From assembly GCA_022393335.1 (NCBI GenBank), contig JAJEKB010009261.1:1-64000 (forward strand): a stretch of DNA of 64,000 bases, given 5' to 3'. Below are positions 20,210 through 33,004 of this stretch, in pieces; the first letter of the stretch is position 1, and each line of letters opens with the position of its first letter. The position numbers were made by a program, and so were the translations under genes. The DNA is from Macrotrachela quadricornifera (taxonomy: Eukaryota; Rotifera; Eurotatoria; Philodinida; Philodinidae). Below the pieces are notes generated by a model. That model was not told the origin of the DNA. It worked only from the letters and a program-made list of their open reading frames with translations, and did not search any database.

Positions 20210-22500
20210 ATATCGACATGTGATGTTTTGTCATGATGATTCGTATAGTATTACTATTGCGCACATAGTTTTACGAAACTTCAAGGAAGAAGGAAGTCAG
20301 GTTGCACAAGATAGAAATAGTCTCAAGCTAAATGTAAATGATTAATCATTATTAGAAGGATTCGTGCATCATTTTGTGAAAAAGGAAATAGACATGGATA
20401 ATTCTAAGAAGGTAAAATTTGTCTAAAATCATTAAGTTTCAGTTTTGAACTAGTCGGAAATACTTCATATTTAATCTCAGAAAACAAATTAGAAAGATCA
20501 GATATTCAAAAGCACGACTAAAAGTGATTGAACCACTGTATTTCATAATAATATGATTAATTATTTTCGACTTTCATTCATGATTAAAAAGAAATTAGAA
20601 ATAAATTGTTTCATCTTGGCTTTTGTAGGTTTAGCCATCGAACTTATTATCATAAGGAAATGTGGTAAGAGAATCAGTAAACTATGCTAAACTGTTTAGT
20701 AACTGGACAGTTAATTTTCAAAATACAAAATATTTCTACTATTGTAACTCTTTTAATTGCAAAGTGTTTGTTTATTAAGTATAACAGAATACTGATGTTT
20801 TATTTTTATGCACAACCATACAAGAAACATTTACAAGATGATGTTTAATTCTCAATTAATACTAAAATTACTGAGAATGATGACAAATTTTAAGACTTCA
20901 GTTCTTCCTTCTTCTAATCAAGCTAATCAATACATTGATGTGGTTATGATAAATAAAGTACAATAGAATTCTAGAATAGTATCTATTTCAGTTAATAATA
21001 AAATGATATGACATATTATTAAAAATAAATTGCTTTAACTATTTTCTACAGGTTTATATAAACAAAGGCTAGCATGATGTTGTAAAGATAAGCAACCAAT
21101 TCAATACTGCCTTTAACTTTACATGTAAAAAAAAAGAAGAATGTTTAAATTGAATAATTGAAGTCTTTAATTGATCCTGGATATCTGTATTGTTTTTTAA
21201 TAAAATAATCATTAGTAATCATTCATTATTCATCATCACCAAATCTTATGACTCATGTCTTTGTAGTCGTCATTTTTCCTGGAAAAACAGGAATGAAACA
21301 AAATTTCTGAGAACTAACCCCATATGTATTTTTTGTCACAATGCATGAGATACATTCAATATATTCAAGATTTAGATTATTATACAGCAATAAAATAAAT
21401 CATTTTTACATTGACGTAATCCTAATATCATTATTTTCCTTCCAACAAAAGCACATGACGTATTTTCACACGAGGACTTCTTCGATGTTGCCACGTTAAC
21501 TACGTTTTTAAAATTGAAAAAAGATAAGAAATTAGGCGTAGATAATATCAATAAAAGTGATTGATATAACAGGAAAAAGAATATTATATTTTTATCTATT
21601 TCCTTAGAGAAAGTTGACATATGTTTTATTTAGATAGAGCTGATATTTGTTCCAGGAAGTAGGAAGAAAATGACAAAATCAATAACGGTAAAAACATTTG
21701 CTTGAAAACGCTTGCCGCCATTAATTTTAATCGAAACTTGTCCAAATTCCTTGAATTCTGAACTCTTGAGAAATCCAAGCAATCGAAAAGGCTTTAAAAA
21801 TCGGTTATTTATACAGTCAAAGAAAATAGAAGAATCCAAAGAATTCAATGAAATCACAGAATTCAATGAATCCCAACAAGCCCAAAATTTTGTATAATAT
21901 GGAATTTTTTATATTATGCTAAATACAACGGCTCCTGCTATATAAAGCAATACTGCAATTTTCTTGCGTAGTGTGAATGGTTCATAGATTACATTTGTTT
22001 ATCAGTTTTTCATAAGTTACACTAAAGCTACATACATTCGGCATTGTCTATATTGACGTATTCAGAATATTCAACGTATCTTAACGGTACCTTATCACAC
22101 CTTTGCCATCCATTCGCTCCAATGTATGGTGTTACACACTGACTCTCATTTGCTATACTTCTTCATCATCAAAGCAACGTGTGCACCTTATGTTTTCACT
22201 CACAACACCCTCACCCACCCTCACACCCTCAAGATATGTACTCTTTGGATTCTTTGAGTTCTTTAGGAGCACCTGATTTATGTAATTCTATATGTGGTTG
22301 AATTTAATTATACAGCTCGTGTATTCTGTGAGATTTTTGGATTGCTTGATATCCTCAAATGTGCAGAATTCACAGAATTCAGCCAGTGCTGTGAGATCAA
22401 TGGTGATAGTTAACAAAGGGTTTCTCTAGGCATGTCTTTAAGGATATAAACTTTGGTCGTGCCTCTATCATCGATAAAAAATTAACTCGTTTGCTCAAGC
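20210..22500. other. gene-poor AT-rich stretch with a weak inverted repeat
   Basis: No gene is supported. The opposing ORFs at 21630-21897 overlap a weak inverted repeat: TGAATTCTGAACTCTTGAG (from 21752) is answered in reverse complement at 22334-22372, and gaatccaaagaattc (about 21833) near 22236. This looks like a decayed fold-back element. Confidence 0.4.
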
Positions 22501-22504
22501 TGCA

Positions 22505-22585
22505 ATGGAAATACTTAAATTTCTTATCGCCATGGTAGTTATGGTCCACCTTGTAAATCTTACTCAAAATGATGAAAGATACTAA
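22505..22585 (+). CDS. possible signal-peptide exon or micro-ORF (26 codons)
   Basis: An ORF starting MEILKFLIAMVVMVHLV reads like a secretory signal peptide. It lies about 55 bp after a TATA-like GGATATAAAC (22440-22449). A donor-like GTAAAT follows CACCTT, and an acceptor ttttttag lies at about 22601, but joining them gives an immediate stop. It may be the first exon of a small secreted-peptide gene or its relic. Confidence 0.25.
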   Translation: MEILKFLIAMVVMVHLVNLTQNDERY

Positions 22586-22716
22586 ATAGATTTATTTTTT
22601 AGATTTGATGGATAAAATCAATAATCAATATGATATTCACTAGTAACTTTTACTGGACAAAGATATGACACAGATAGGAACATAAGAGCGTTTCATATAA
22701 TACAGTGTGTGGACAT

Positions 22717-23312
22717 CGGTAAAGTGAGCGCCAGATTCGACTTTTTTCAGCAAATATTCGCACATTAACCTGTGTCTCAGCACCATGCGAATGCATCTTA
22801 GACAACTTCACGAGCTCTATCTAGCGCTACAATCAGATTTTCTATTGCCCAAAGTATGGCCCAGAAAATCGCAAAATACTATATCTTATCAATGAAATTC
22901 TGAGATAATGGGCGAGTAAAAGTTGCTCATTTTCACATCTTTCATTATGTCAATGATTTTTGGGTTAATAGATGAGCTGAGAGAAAATCTGAAAATTATA
23001 CTTGAAGCTATCAAAGATCTAAATATATTGTTGGCTAGAACTCAACAAGATACATCAGATACAAGTATTTTCAAAATTGACACAATGAAGGAAGTGAATA
23101 CAAGCAGCTTTTACTCGCACACGATATCAGAATTTTATTAAGAAAACACAGTACTTTAAGATTTTCTTGGCCACATTTTGATCTATGAGAAATCGAATTG
23201 TATCACTAGATAGGGCTTATCGAGTTGTATAAGACGCTCACGAGCTGTTTAGACGCAGATTAAAGTGTATATGTTCGCTGAAAAAAGTCGAATCTGTCGA
23301 TAAACTTTACCG
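22717..23312. mobile_element. 596-bp MITE with about 90-bp terminal inverted repeats
   Basis: Left end CGGTAAAGTGAGCGCCAGATTCGAC and right end (reverse complement) CGGTAAAGT..CAGATTCGACTTTTTTCAGC match over about 90 bp, with a long identical core around AGATTCGACTTTTTTCAGC. No transposase is present. Flanks show no obvious target duplication, so the superfamily is unassigned. Confidence 0.65.
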
Positions 23313-26300
23313 ACGAAAACATATAACAGGTTCTTTAAATGTTTCTTCCTCATAATGATTATGTTATTTTCTAATAATATTTTTTGCTCAACTTTATTTT
23401 TAATTATTATCTTAATATATTTAGCTGCATTCAAATTAGCTATCATTTTCCAAAAATTGGTATAGTTGTCTAAAAGCAAATGTTGAGTTATATTTGTTCG
23501 CATACTGATATGCTTTATCATGAATAAATATTACATCATTCAGATCGATTACATTTTCCTTCTTTCTGAAAAACGGAAATACGTGCTGCATTAAAATGAC
23601 GTCACTAAAATTTGATCGATTCGAGATTCATCTTTATTAACACTCATCTAATACAGCTCTTTTGCAGTGAAAATAATAATGCACTCTTGGTTTTTAAATA
23701 TTTCACGATATTTTTTTCTTATTTTCAATACTTCTTGCTCAAATTCGATCATTCTGGTAATTTGATCTCGGAACAGTCTCAACGCAAAATTCATCTAATG
23801 ATGCGAGATGAAAAAAATCATTTTTGAGTTCAATCCTTCAACCAATTAAAAAGCTACAATCTACTTGAAATATGAGTTTCTGTTTTTAAAGGTCTTGAAA
23901 TAACATAAAACGGCTTTAATTCTTCTTTATGATGTTAACTATCAATTTTGTTTTTGGAACAATATATTCCTTGTGTTTTTCTGCAATTTTTCTCATATCA
24001 ATTAATTTTGTTTATAAAATTTATAAGCCACGAAACGATCTTATCGTATTTTTCACTTCCATTGAATTTTTATTCTAATATAGAACAGCAATAACAAAAA
24101 GTGCTTGTAGAATGAATAAATCGCCTACAGAAAATAAAAATAAAAGTTGCTCTATCCTTTCTATTATTCATGCGGCATACTGCCATGCATATTCAAAAGA
24201 ATAAAATAAAAAGACAACAGAACGAAAAAGAATAATATTATTTTGTGAAGTTAATCATGGTGAAGTATTATCACAAGGATACTTGTATTAAGTTTTGTGA
24301 AAAGAAAACATTTTTCGTGTCTAATAACTCATTATAATCTCTTAAAAGCAATTCAAAAAGAATATTCTAGAAAATTTTCAGAGCATCTGTGTCACAGGCA
24401 CTGTCTTCGTATCTTCCATTTTCTTCTTGTCTTCCCTTTGTGTTTATAGTCAATCTTCATTTAGAAAAACAAATGTACAATGAAATATAGATCGATTCGA
24501 AAACAGAATTATGATACATTGATATATGACTCTCGGATAATCTCCTATCACTTTTACATTATATGTTAGAGACTTCTCTGTTGTCATTTTTTTTCTTTCT
24601 TTCTGTTCATGACTACAAGCCAACACGTAAATGTATATATATTTATTCGTTTTCTTCGAAATTAGTTGTTATTTTTTCTTTCGTTTTTTTTCATGTAATT
24701 GGCCTAATTAATTTTCTATTCACTTATTCAACTAAAACTAGACACAAATCTTGATATTTGCCCTTTATTGGAACGTAATTCTAATACATAACAAGAAAGA
24801 AATGGATTTTGATTATAAAAAAAATAATACAAATGACTCAACTTTTAACAATAAAAACAACTTTTATGATGAAAACGAACAAGAATTTAAGCAGAATTGA
24901 AGAGATAATAATTTACCAAATTTCAATGCAGGAAAAAATCGTGTAACCTCATGTTAAAAATGTACGGCAGAAACCGATCGGATCTGATGAACTTTCGGCA
25001 CATATCCGAAGAGGATTCCGATGATGATTTCATTAATCTTTTACGGACGACAGGATATGGACCATATTCCATCGTTTCCCGTCTGGTAATGAAAAAACGA
25101 AACAGACACTTATAAATTCTTTATAGAGCTCGAGCTTTTGAACTGAATTTTCAATATCAAAACGCAGATTCATGTGTTGCTTGATTCGGACGTATATTGC
25201 AGCAATAATTTCTACTCAACCAATCGGCGATTTTTGTCGAAAGTAGACAATGTTCCTTTAGATTTTATTTGTGTTTCATTTGAATAAACTCACATAAATA
25301 AAAAACAAAACAAAATCAAAATGTAATATTCGACTGAAACCAGACTACTAATAGAGTGTAATTCGAAAGCGTTAATTGATTATGAACTCTTTTTAAATTT
25401 GGTAATAAGCAGTCAAAGTCATTTTTTGGATGATCATTACCGCTATGACAAATTTGAATAATATGAAAAATGATTAAAAGTGCATTTTCATAATTAAATT
25501 TCTTTCCATGATTTCCGATTTAAAACTGAATTACAAACTATTATCGTAAAAATCATGTGTCTTCACTGAAATCAATCAACTTATTCTATAATTCTCTAAC
25601 ACAAGCATATATCGCATGTATTTTCATATAAAAAATCGCTATATGTTTGTTCAGCTATTTAAAGCTCATTCTCTTTATTTCTATTATTATCATACAGTGT
25701 TAATAAACACATTTATTATTTAATAAAAAATACTCCAAAAATTTCATCGTTAATGTTGCACAATCAAATTAAACAAAATAAAATACATTAAAGGTCATTA
25801 ATAAAAACATGATACATTGAATATTATTTTTACCATCTTCAAAATAGGAATTATACACGAATTAATCTTTTTCTAATAAGACATTTATCATACTTAATTA
25901 TACGGCAGTAGAGCTATTCTTTTACAAACTAATATTTCATGTAGTAAAACAATATTTATCAATTATCTTTACATTTTTTTAAAAATATTTTCGAAGTCAA
26001 TTAAATCATGATGTTGACGCTTATATATAGATATATATACGTGTGTGTATTCATTGTCTTCCACTTACTAACACTTCACAATCATCGCTACTCAGAACGA
26101 TAAAATCATAGCTTTGTAACGACGAGACGTTTTAAAAGATGCAGCATATCTCTCATCACCAGGAATAACATTGTATATAATAAAATTGAGAGGATAAGAT
26201 AATTCATCAGACAATATTTTTTATAAGAACTGATCTCATTTTAACAACACGCAATACTTAGATAAAAAAAAATTTTAAAACTTCAAGTTTTCCAAACTGT

Positions 26301-27300
26301 CTATTCGGCAAGAAATATTTTTCAGCTGATAAACCTTTTGTACTACTGCGACTAAACCGCAACTCACCTTCACTAATCCTGATTCATTGTTTAATTAATA
26401 TCACTATTCAGAATAACAAATAATGTCTATATTAAAAATACATAAAACACCACATGTCTCATACAAAGTAGAGTCAACATAAACCAAGAGAAAATATCAC
26501 ACTTTAATGTACTTCAATGTCCTTTAAAAATGCTTTGATACATTTTTTCATGTTTTAAAATGGTCAAAAATACTCTAAAATACTTTAATATACTTTGTAT
26601 ATATTGAGATACTTCAAAATACTTCCATGTGCTCTAATATAATTTGTGTATTATAGAATACTAAAATTCGATGTACCCTTCTTGACATAATGCCTAATAC
26701 TTCACAAAATTCATCAGCATATTATAATACATCTGAATGATAATACACATAGTGTATCTAGACATCTTTAAAAACTTAAAAGATGCTACAGTTTAAAAGT
26801 ATTAAATATTGTCATATAAAATTTGCAGCTTTCATTTATTTATCTTTATCATATGTACGTTTCGAACTATGTGTGTAACGGCATTTTCACTGCTCACTGA
26901 CAACTGTACCACACATCATTTTCTTCCTAATTCATTATATATCTTCGTTTACTCGTGTCCAGATTAGAGTCATATTATTAAGCAAGAACTAACATTGATA
27001 AATATATACTTGAATCTATTAATTAATGAATTCTTTGAATTTGTTGAGAAAATTTCCAAATGCGATTAAAAGGATTTTACTAGGATTTTTGTCGTGTATT
27101 CATTCATCATTTTGTTTTGCAGACGTAGCTCCATACATAGAAATGATCAGTTTATCATTTCAAATGTCCTTCAAACTTAATCTTTCAAAGTAAGTGCAGT
27201 TTAAGATTTCATCTTTTCTTCTAGTAGTTATAGCTCCAATGAGCTCCATTCTAAGGAAGAATATACTTGCTATATAGTTCTCCTAATGTCATTAGCCAAA
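23313..27300. other. 4-kb gene-poor AT-rich region
   Basis: Only short ORFs without domain features occur here (for example 23612-23827 and 24563-24754). The stretch 26490-26720 consists of degenerate units such as aaaatactttaatatacttt, a decayed minisatellite. No RNA gene was recognised. Confidence 0.45.
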
Positions 27301-27329
27301 ATGATACAAAGATCTATATCAAAATGTTC

Positions 27330-27600
27330 AAAAATTCAACAGCAACTTCTAGTACGATTCTATCGAAACATCACAGGAATCCTTGTAAAACTCTACTGAA
27401 ATCTTGATAAAATCCTGGCAAAATCTTGATGAATCCAGGTGAAATTTTCATGGAATCCTGCAAAACCCTATTGAAATCTTGCGAAATTATATTGAAGTCT
27501 GATAATATCTTTATGAGATCCTGGTGAAATTTTGATGGAATACTAGTGAAATTCTTATGAAATCTTAGTGCAATGCTATGGAAATCCTATTAGTGTGTAG
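27330..27600. repeat. degenerate 17-22-bp tandem repeat
   Basis: Units like gaaatcttgatgaaatcctg recur about a dozen times with drift in length. This is a decayed minisatellite directly next to the GC-richer block that follows. Confidence 0.6.
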
Positions 27601-27890
27601 GATACTTGATCGTTTCCGGTCGTCTCCGATGATTTCGGGTGAGTGACATGCCTATTTTCGTTTGGGTACGGTGTGATTCCAATGAATGGATATTCTGCCG
27701 GATACTGACCTGTTTCATTTGTTTTCTAGTATCCGGAAGTTCTCGGTCTTCAACGGTTCAGGTACGGGTAAATTCCGATGAGAAAACTGCTTTCATCTTC
27801 CGTGCATATTTCCGGTCGGGTTCGTCGGGTTTCTTTCTGGAAAAGGCGGGATGTTACCGGAAAAGACATAGTTTTCCGAACGTTTGACCT
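27601..27890. other. GC-richer island with recurrent TCCGG motifs
   Basis: This 290-bp block is clearly richer in GC than its surroundings and carries repeated tccggt, ccggaa and cgggt motifs in both orientations. It contains an 82-codon ORF (27639-27887) with no recognisable domain. It may be the subterminal region of a transposon or a foreign fragment. Confidence 0.35.
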
Positions 27891-29373
27891 GAGAACTTAG
27901 TTGCTAATACGAATAAATGAAAATGACTTACATGTGCGTCAAGTACTATGTGTTAATAGTTATTTTATATTAAAATTTGATTTATTAGATTGGTTTCAAA
28001 CAAATTACTCAATAGTTATATAAATAAAGAATATTTTTTTTATTATTCAGTAAATATATGGTTCTTTTATTTTATTGAGAATTAATCATAAATTTTTATG
28101 ACTCTTATAGTGAAGTAGAATATTGAAAGTATATTTATCAATTAATTTAAAAAGAAAAACAAAAAGAGAGAGAGATAAACTAATAAATAACTAATCAAAT
28201 ACATAGAGAAAGGCACAAATATAAACAAACGATAAGATTTTATATACATTTTTTTTTGCTTAAAAAATTTAAGAACATTTTATTAATAATCGAAGAATTT
28301 CAAACTGAAACAATTAATTCAGTATTGACATTAATATTCTTATCTTATTATATTATGATAAACAATTTTTTTTATTAAAGAATTTATTGCTAGAAAATTA
28401 CTAACCTATCGAATCTGTCTTGCATAGATATAAACTCTTATAATTTGTATAGGTTTTATTTGACATTTTTTTTTTCTTCTGATATATCATTTTATGTGAC
28501 ATAATACATTCATTTATTTATCATATTATATTGATTAACATATTACAGTATAATTTGGCATAAAATTGTTAAATTTAATTCATTTTTTTTTGTTCGATTA
28601 ATGTTAAAAGAGCAATTCAGTACTCAAACATAAGAATATCATATCGTATAAAAGAAAATAATATTCAAATGTTTCTTTTCTATTATAAAATATATAGATT
28701 CGACTTAAAATAAAAATTCAAGAACTACTCGATATAATTCTTCTTATTGCAAATCACTTACATCCTTAATAAGAGCAAGGGAGTTCATTGGAGGGCAGAT
28801 GATCTTAAAAGAGAAGTTATTTATGGAAGTAAATCCTGTACACGATAAGATTCATGATTAAAAAATGACGTAGATTGCTTAATCTCGTTTAAATAAACGC
28901 AGCAAGTAGAGATATCGAATTGAAAATCATATAGATTGTTTTTGTTCATAATACATGTATTGAAAGCTTTATAACTGAAAAATGCTTCAATATTTTTCAA
29001 TTTACCCCTTTTTGTTATCCCTAAACATGATTATACTTTACTGTAAACACATAAAATCAAAAACAAATCGCATACTAAGCAACTACAGTTTTGGCGCACG
29101 TGGACTAACTCATATATATGTATATATAGATATAATATTGCATACGACTATTAGCAAATATATAAATGCAATCATCCGTATCAATACCTTTATATTTGTT
29201 ATTCTACCTAATAAACGTATTATTGTACGAATAGGACGAACGTCTCATCCACAAGTCATCGTATATAATTCAACTCAAATTATATTCATGTACGTACTTC
29301 AACTCCACTGTCTGATGGAACAGCGAATCTTTTTTATTTAGGACTAGTTAAAAACGAATTGTTTAATTCAAAA
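27891..29373. other. AT-rich upstream region of the tryptophanase-like gene
   Basis: Very AT-rich, with tracts of T and A and no supported gene. The 119-codon ORF at 28982-29341 ends 32 bp before the tryptophanase-like start but shows no domain. Confidence 0.4.
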
Positions 29374-31008
29374 ATGGCTTCAAATGGTAACGATGAAAAA
29401 AAATCAAAACTACCACCGGTTGATCCAAAAAAGAAACTAAGAAGAATGAATACATTAGCAAATATTCACGTAAATCCGGATTTTACACAAGAACGTGAAT
29501 ATATAATACATACTAAATTTGAACCAAAATTAAGTAAAAGTCTTGATAGCAGTACACGAAAAGATCCTATAACAAAACCAAAACCAAAAATAAAATTATC
29601 TATAAATGAAGAACCTAGTGATATAGAAATACCATTTCAACCATATAAAATAAAAACAGTTGAACCTATATTTATGTCTACACATGAACAACGTAAACAA
29701 TGGATAATTGATGCAAAATATAATGTATTTAATTTACATTCGGATCAAGTTATACTTGATTTATTAACTGATTCTGGTACAGGTGCCATGTCAGCGGATC
29801 AAACATCAAAATTAATAATTGGTGATGAATCATATGCTGGTGCATCATCATTTGCACATTTTGAAGAAGCTATACAAGATTTAACTGGTTTTAAACATAT
29901 TATACCTGTACATCAAGGACGTGCTGCTGAAAGATTATTATTTATGTGTTTAGGTGGAGAAGGTAAAATAATACCAAATAATACACATTTTGATACAACA
30001 AGAGGAAATATTGAATATACAAAAGCAACAGCTATAGATTTAGTTATAGATGAAGCTAAAAGACCAGATGTATATCATCCATTTAAAGGTAATATGGATA
30101 TAGATAAATTAGAAAAATTATTAAATGAAAATTGTGATAATATACCTATTGTTATGATAACAATAACTAATAATGCATCTGGTGGACAACCAGTATCAAT
30201 GGAAAATATAAAACAAGTAAAAAATTTATGCATTAAATACAATAAACAATTATTTATAGATGGTTGTCGTTTTGCTGAAAATGCATATTTTATAAAAAAA
30301 CGTGAATTAGGTTATGATAAAAAAACAATAAAACAAATAATACAAGAAACATTTTCATTAGCTGATGGTATGACAATGAGTGCAAAAAAAGATGGTTTAG
30401 CACATATAGGTGGTTGGTTAGCATTAAATGATGATGATTTACATGCATCATTAGAAAATTTTGCTATATTAACAGAAGGTTTTCGAACATATGGTGGATT
30501 AGCTGGAAGAGATTTAGATTGTATAGCACAAGGTGTAAAAGAAATTGTACATGAAGAATGTTTACATCATCGTATAAATATGATTGATAATTTAGGAAAA
30601 GAATTAAATAAAATTGATATACCAACTGTTCAACCACATGGTGGACATGCTATATTTATTGATGCTAAATCATTTTTACCACATATTGATCCATTAGAAT
30701 ATCCAGCACAAGCATTAGCTATAGCACTTTATATTGAAGGTGGTATACGTTCAGTTGAAATTGGAACATTAATGTTTGGACATCAACCTGGAAGTGATAA
30801 AGAAATTCCAGCACCATTAGAATTATTACGATTAGCTATACCAAGACGATTATATACAGCAGATCAATTAATGTACGTTGTACATTGTTTTAAAAAATTA
30901 GAATTAAAACGAGATAAAATTCAAGGATTAAAAATTGTTAAACAACCTCAACATTTACGACATTTTAGTTGTGAACTTGAACCGATTAATGGAAATTTTG
31001 ATATATGA
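29374..31008 (+). CDS. tnaA: tryptophanase / tyrosine phenol-lyase family enzyme, intronless (544 aa)
   Basis: This PLP-dependent beta-eliminating lyase splits an aromatic amino acid into pyruvate, ammonia and indole (or phenol). The ATG at 29374 (AAAATGG context) is chosen because the frame upstream has no other ATG. Family blocks run in order: LLTDSGTGAMS, VPVHQGRAAERL-like IIPVHQGRAAE, FDTTRG, GGQPVSM, DGCRFAENAYFIK, the PLP-lysine motif MSAKKDGLAHIGG (Lys339), YGGLAGRDLD, GGHAIFIDAKSFLPHI and RSVEIG. Overall wording resembles bacterial TPL, but Asp207 (FDTT) and Ile463 (VEIG) match tryptophanase at the two positions that set specificity. A Lys-rich N-terminal extension of about 86 residues is absent from bacterial enzymes. 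One uninterrupted exon and a bacterial family point to horizontal transfer, with codon use now as AT-rich as the surroundings. Confidence 0.9.
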   Translation: MASNGNDEKKSKLPPVDPKKKLRRMNTLANIHVNPDFTQEREYIIHTKFEPKLSKSLDSSTRKDPITKPKPKIKLSINEEPSDIEIPFQPYKIKTVEPIFMSTHEQRKQWIIDAKYNVFNLHSDQVILDLLTDSGTGAMSADQTSKLIIGDESYAGASSFAHFEEAIQDLTGFKHIIPVHQGRAAERLLFMCLGGEGKIIPNNTHFDTTRGNIEYTKATAIDLVIDEAKRPDVYHPFKGNMDIDKLEKLLNENCDNIPIVMITITNNASGGQPVSMENIKQVKNLCIKYNKQLFIDGCRFAENAYFIKKRELGYDKKTIKQIIQETFSLADGMTMSAKKDGLAHIGGWLALNDDDLHASLENFAILTEGFRTYGGLAGRDLDCIAQGVKEIVHEECLHHRINMIDNLGKELNKIDIPTVQPHGGHAIFIDAKSFLPHIDPLEYPAQALAIALYIEGGIRSVEIGTLMFGHQPGSDKEIPAPLELLRLAIPRRLYTADQLMYVVHCFKKLELKRDKIQGLKIVKQPQHLRHFSCELEPINGNFDI

Positions 31009-32152
31009 TATTTCAAATTTAAATATATTATATCTATGAAACAGTAGATACTAATTTACTAATATTTGATTTTTGAATATCAATTGTATTACTAATCTGT
31101 TAAAACAAGTGATTATTATTATACTGATAGACAGAAAACAAAACAAAAGTTTATTCTTTTTACTTTTTCATATTTAAAAATAAAATATTTATTATTCTTC
31201 ATATATTCCTTCGTTTCTAATAGAGACTTTTCTTCTTTTATGTAAGCTAAATTTAAATATTATTAATATTTGCAATGTATGGGAGTAATTAATTATTATC
31301 AAAATGTTATGTAATAATTCTACATCTTTATTCAATAGACAAATGATTAGATATCTTTGCGTTACAGCTAAATTCGATAAATAGAAATACTAAAATACTT
31401 TAATAATTTGTAAAAAAGATAATTTAAATGTAATAAAAATAAGAAGAACATCACTTATTGTGCTTTTTCCTTTGATTATAGTTCTTATTAAGAATTTCAT
31501 ATTATACTATTTTTATAGATACAACCATTCAGTTGTATCTCATCCTATAATTGAGCATATAATACATGAAGATTGTCAAATATGTCTTTTTCTATGGTTG
31601 AGTATATTAGTTAACTGATCACCATCCGAAAGTTCAAACGGGACTTTAAACAAAACAAAATTTTTGTTTTATAATGACATACATGTACATCAGACATATT
31701 TATAATTCTCTCTATAATATATCACTCTATACGACTAAAATTTTCAGAATAGATTGACCATCTATTTTTGACATAAATACGAACCAAAACGACAATATTA
31801 GAGAGAGTGTCTTCAATTTATTTTGGTCAAGAAGATAGATCTGCAAAAAAAAAACATTAACTAAATATCTTGTATTAACAACTATCAAAGAATCTATTAT
31901 TGTTATCGATAATAGAAAGGATTTATTGCGACAAAATCAATATACTTGTCGGAGATTTTAAAAAGAAAAATAAATATAAAAAACAGAACTTTTTGTTAAA
32001 TAATAATTATATTAATATCTTGTTTGCTTCAATTTCTATGAAAAGTCGCTCAATTTTGAACGGTATACGCTTGTAAAACGTTAAATCGAAAGAGACAAAT
32101 GTACTATGATGTAATGTGTTAAACTTCTTTGATTTATTTAATTATTTTTGTA
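31009..32152. other. 3' flank of the tryptophanase-like gene, no gene seen
   Basis: An AATAAA near 31179 may serve as its polyadenylation signal. The rest is AT-rich without supported coding sequence. Confidence 0.4.
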
Positions 32153-32160
32153 CCTTGACC

Positions 32161-33004
32161 GGTGTTAGGACAATTCGTCGCAGTGATATAATCCAATTAG
32201 AATTTATCATTGTTTTTCATTGATGAAGTAACCTATTACGTTAAGTTTGCAACACATAATTCAATGAATATAAAGTTGTAGAGAATATTTCTAATGACTA
32301 AACTTCAACTTTTGTTTTCGACTAATATAATAATTATCTTATCCACATAAAATTAGATTATTTGAATTATGTCAGCGGTAAAGTTTTCTTGTAGAAGTAG
32401 CATTGTAACTTTCTTTTAATTTCTATCGTAGCTAAAGACTTCTGACACATAGGAAAATACATTGACAAAATGAGTGAAACTTAGTGCTTGCTAACGAAGA
32501 TTGTTTTTGACATTATCAGAAAGACCAACATTTGATCAAATCTTTTTATTAATTTTCCTTACTTAGCGTACAAATCTTGTTAATTTAAAGACTATCAGCC
32601 CTTATTTTACATATTTAAGACTAAACTAATTCGAATTAATTCATGATTTATAAAGTACCAGAACTACTTTTGGTGAAATCTCACATCTGAGGTTTTTCAT
32701 CTTCTCGATATTCATCATGATGTAGCAAATGGATCCGATTGTTTTCGTCAAGCCAGAATTTCTTATAACAACACGATCCGAAGTAAAAAGAAATCAACAT
32801 CTAGTCATTAGAAATATCCCCTACAATTTTATATTCATTGAATTATGTGTTGTAAACTTAACTTAATAGATCACATCATCAATAAAAAAATAATGATAAA
32901 CTCTAATTGGATTATATCACTGCGACGAATTGCCCATGCAGCGAATTGTCCGTGCGACGAATTGTCTGGCGACGAATTGTCCGGCGACGAATTGTCCGGT
33001 CACC
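32161..33004. mobile_element. 844-bp MITE with 8-bp target duplication and asymmetric terminal array
   Basis: CCTTGACC flanks the element on both sides (32153-32160 and 33005-33012). Ends read GGTGTTAGGACAATTCG on the left and, in reverse complement, GGTGACCGGACAATTCG on the right. They continue into an inverted repeat of about 45 bp (CAGTGATATAATCCAATTAG). The right end carries five tandem copies of a roughly 14-15-bp unit (GACGAATTGTCC) where the left has one. No transposase is present. The 8-bp duplication fits hAT- or Merlin-like elements; the GG-starting ends favour Merlin. Confidence 0.8.

Noticed and set aside
28982..29341. 119-codon ORF just upstream of the tryptophanase-like gene
   Set aside because: No domain, AT-driven composition, and no sign of an operon or of a splice link to the downstream gene.
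32935..33002. Possible CRISPR-like array (regular short repeats)
   Set aside because: Units are directly adjacent 14-15-mers without unique spacers and lie at a transposon end in a eukaryotic genome.
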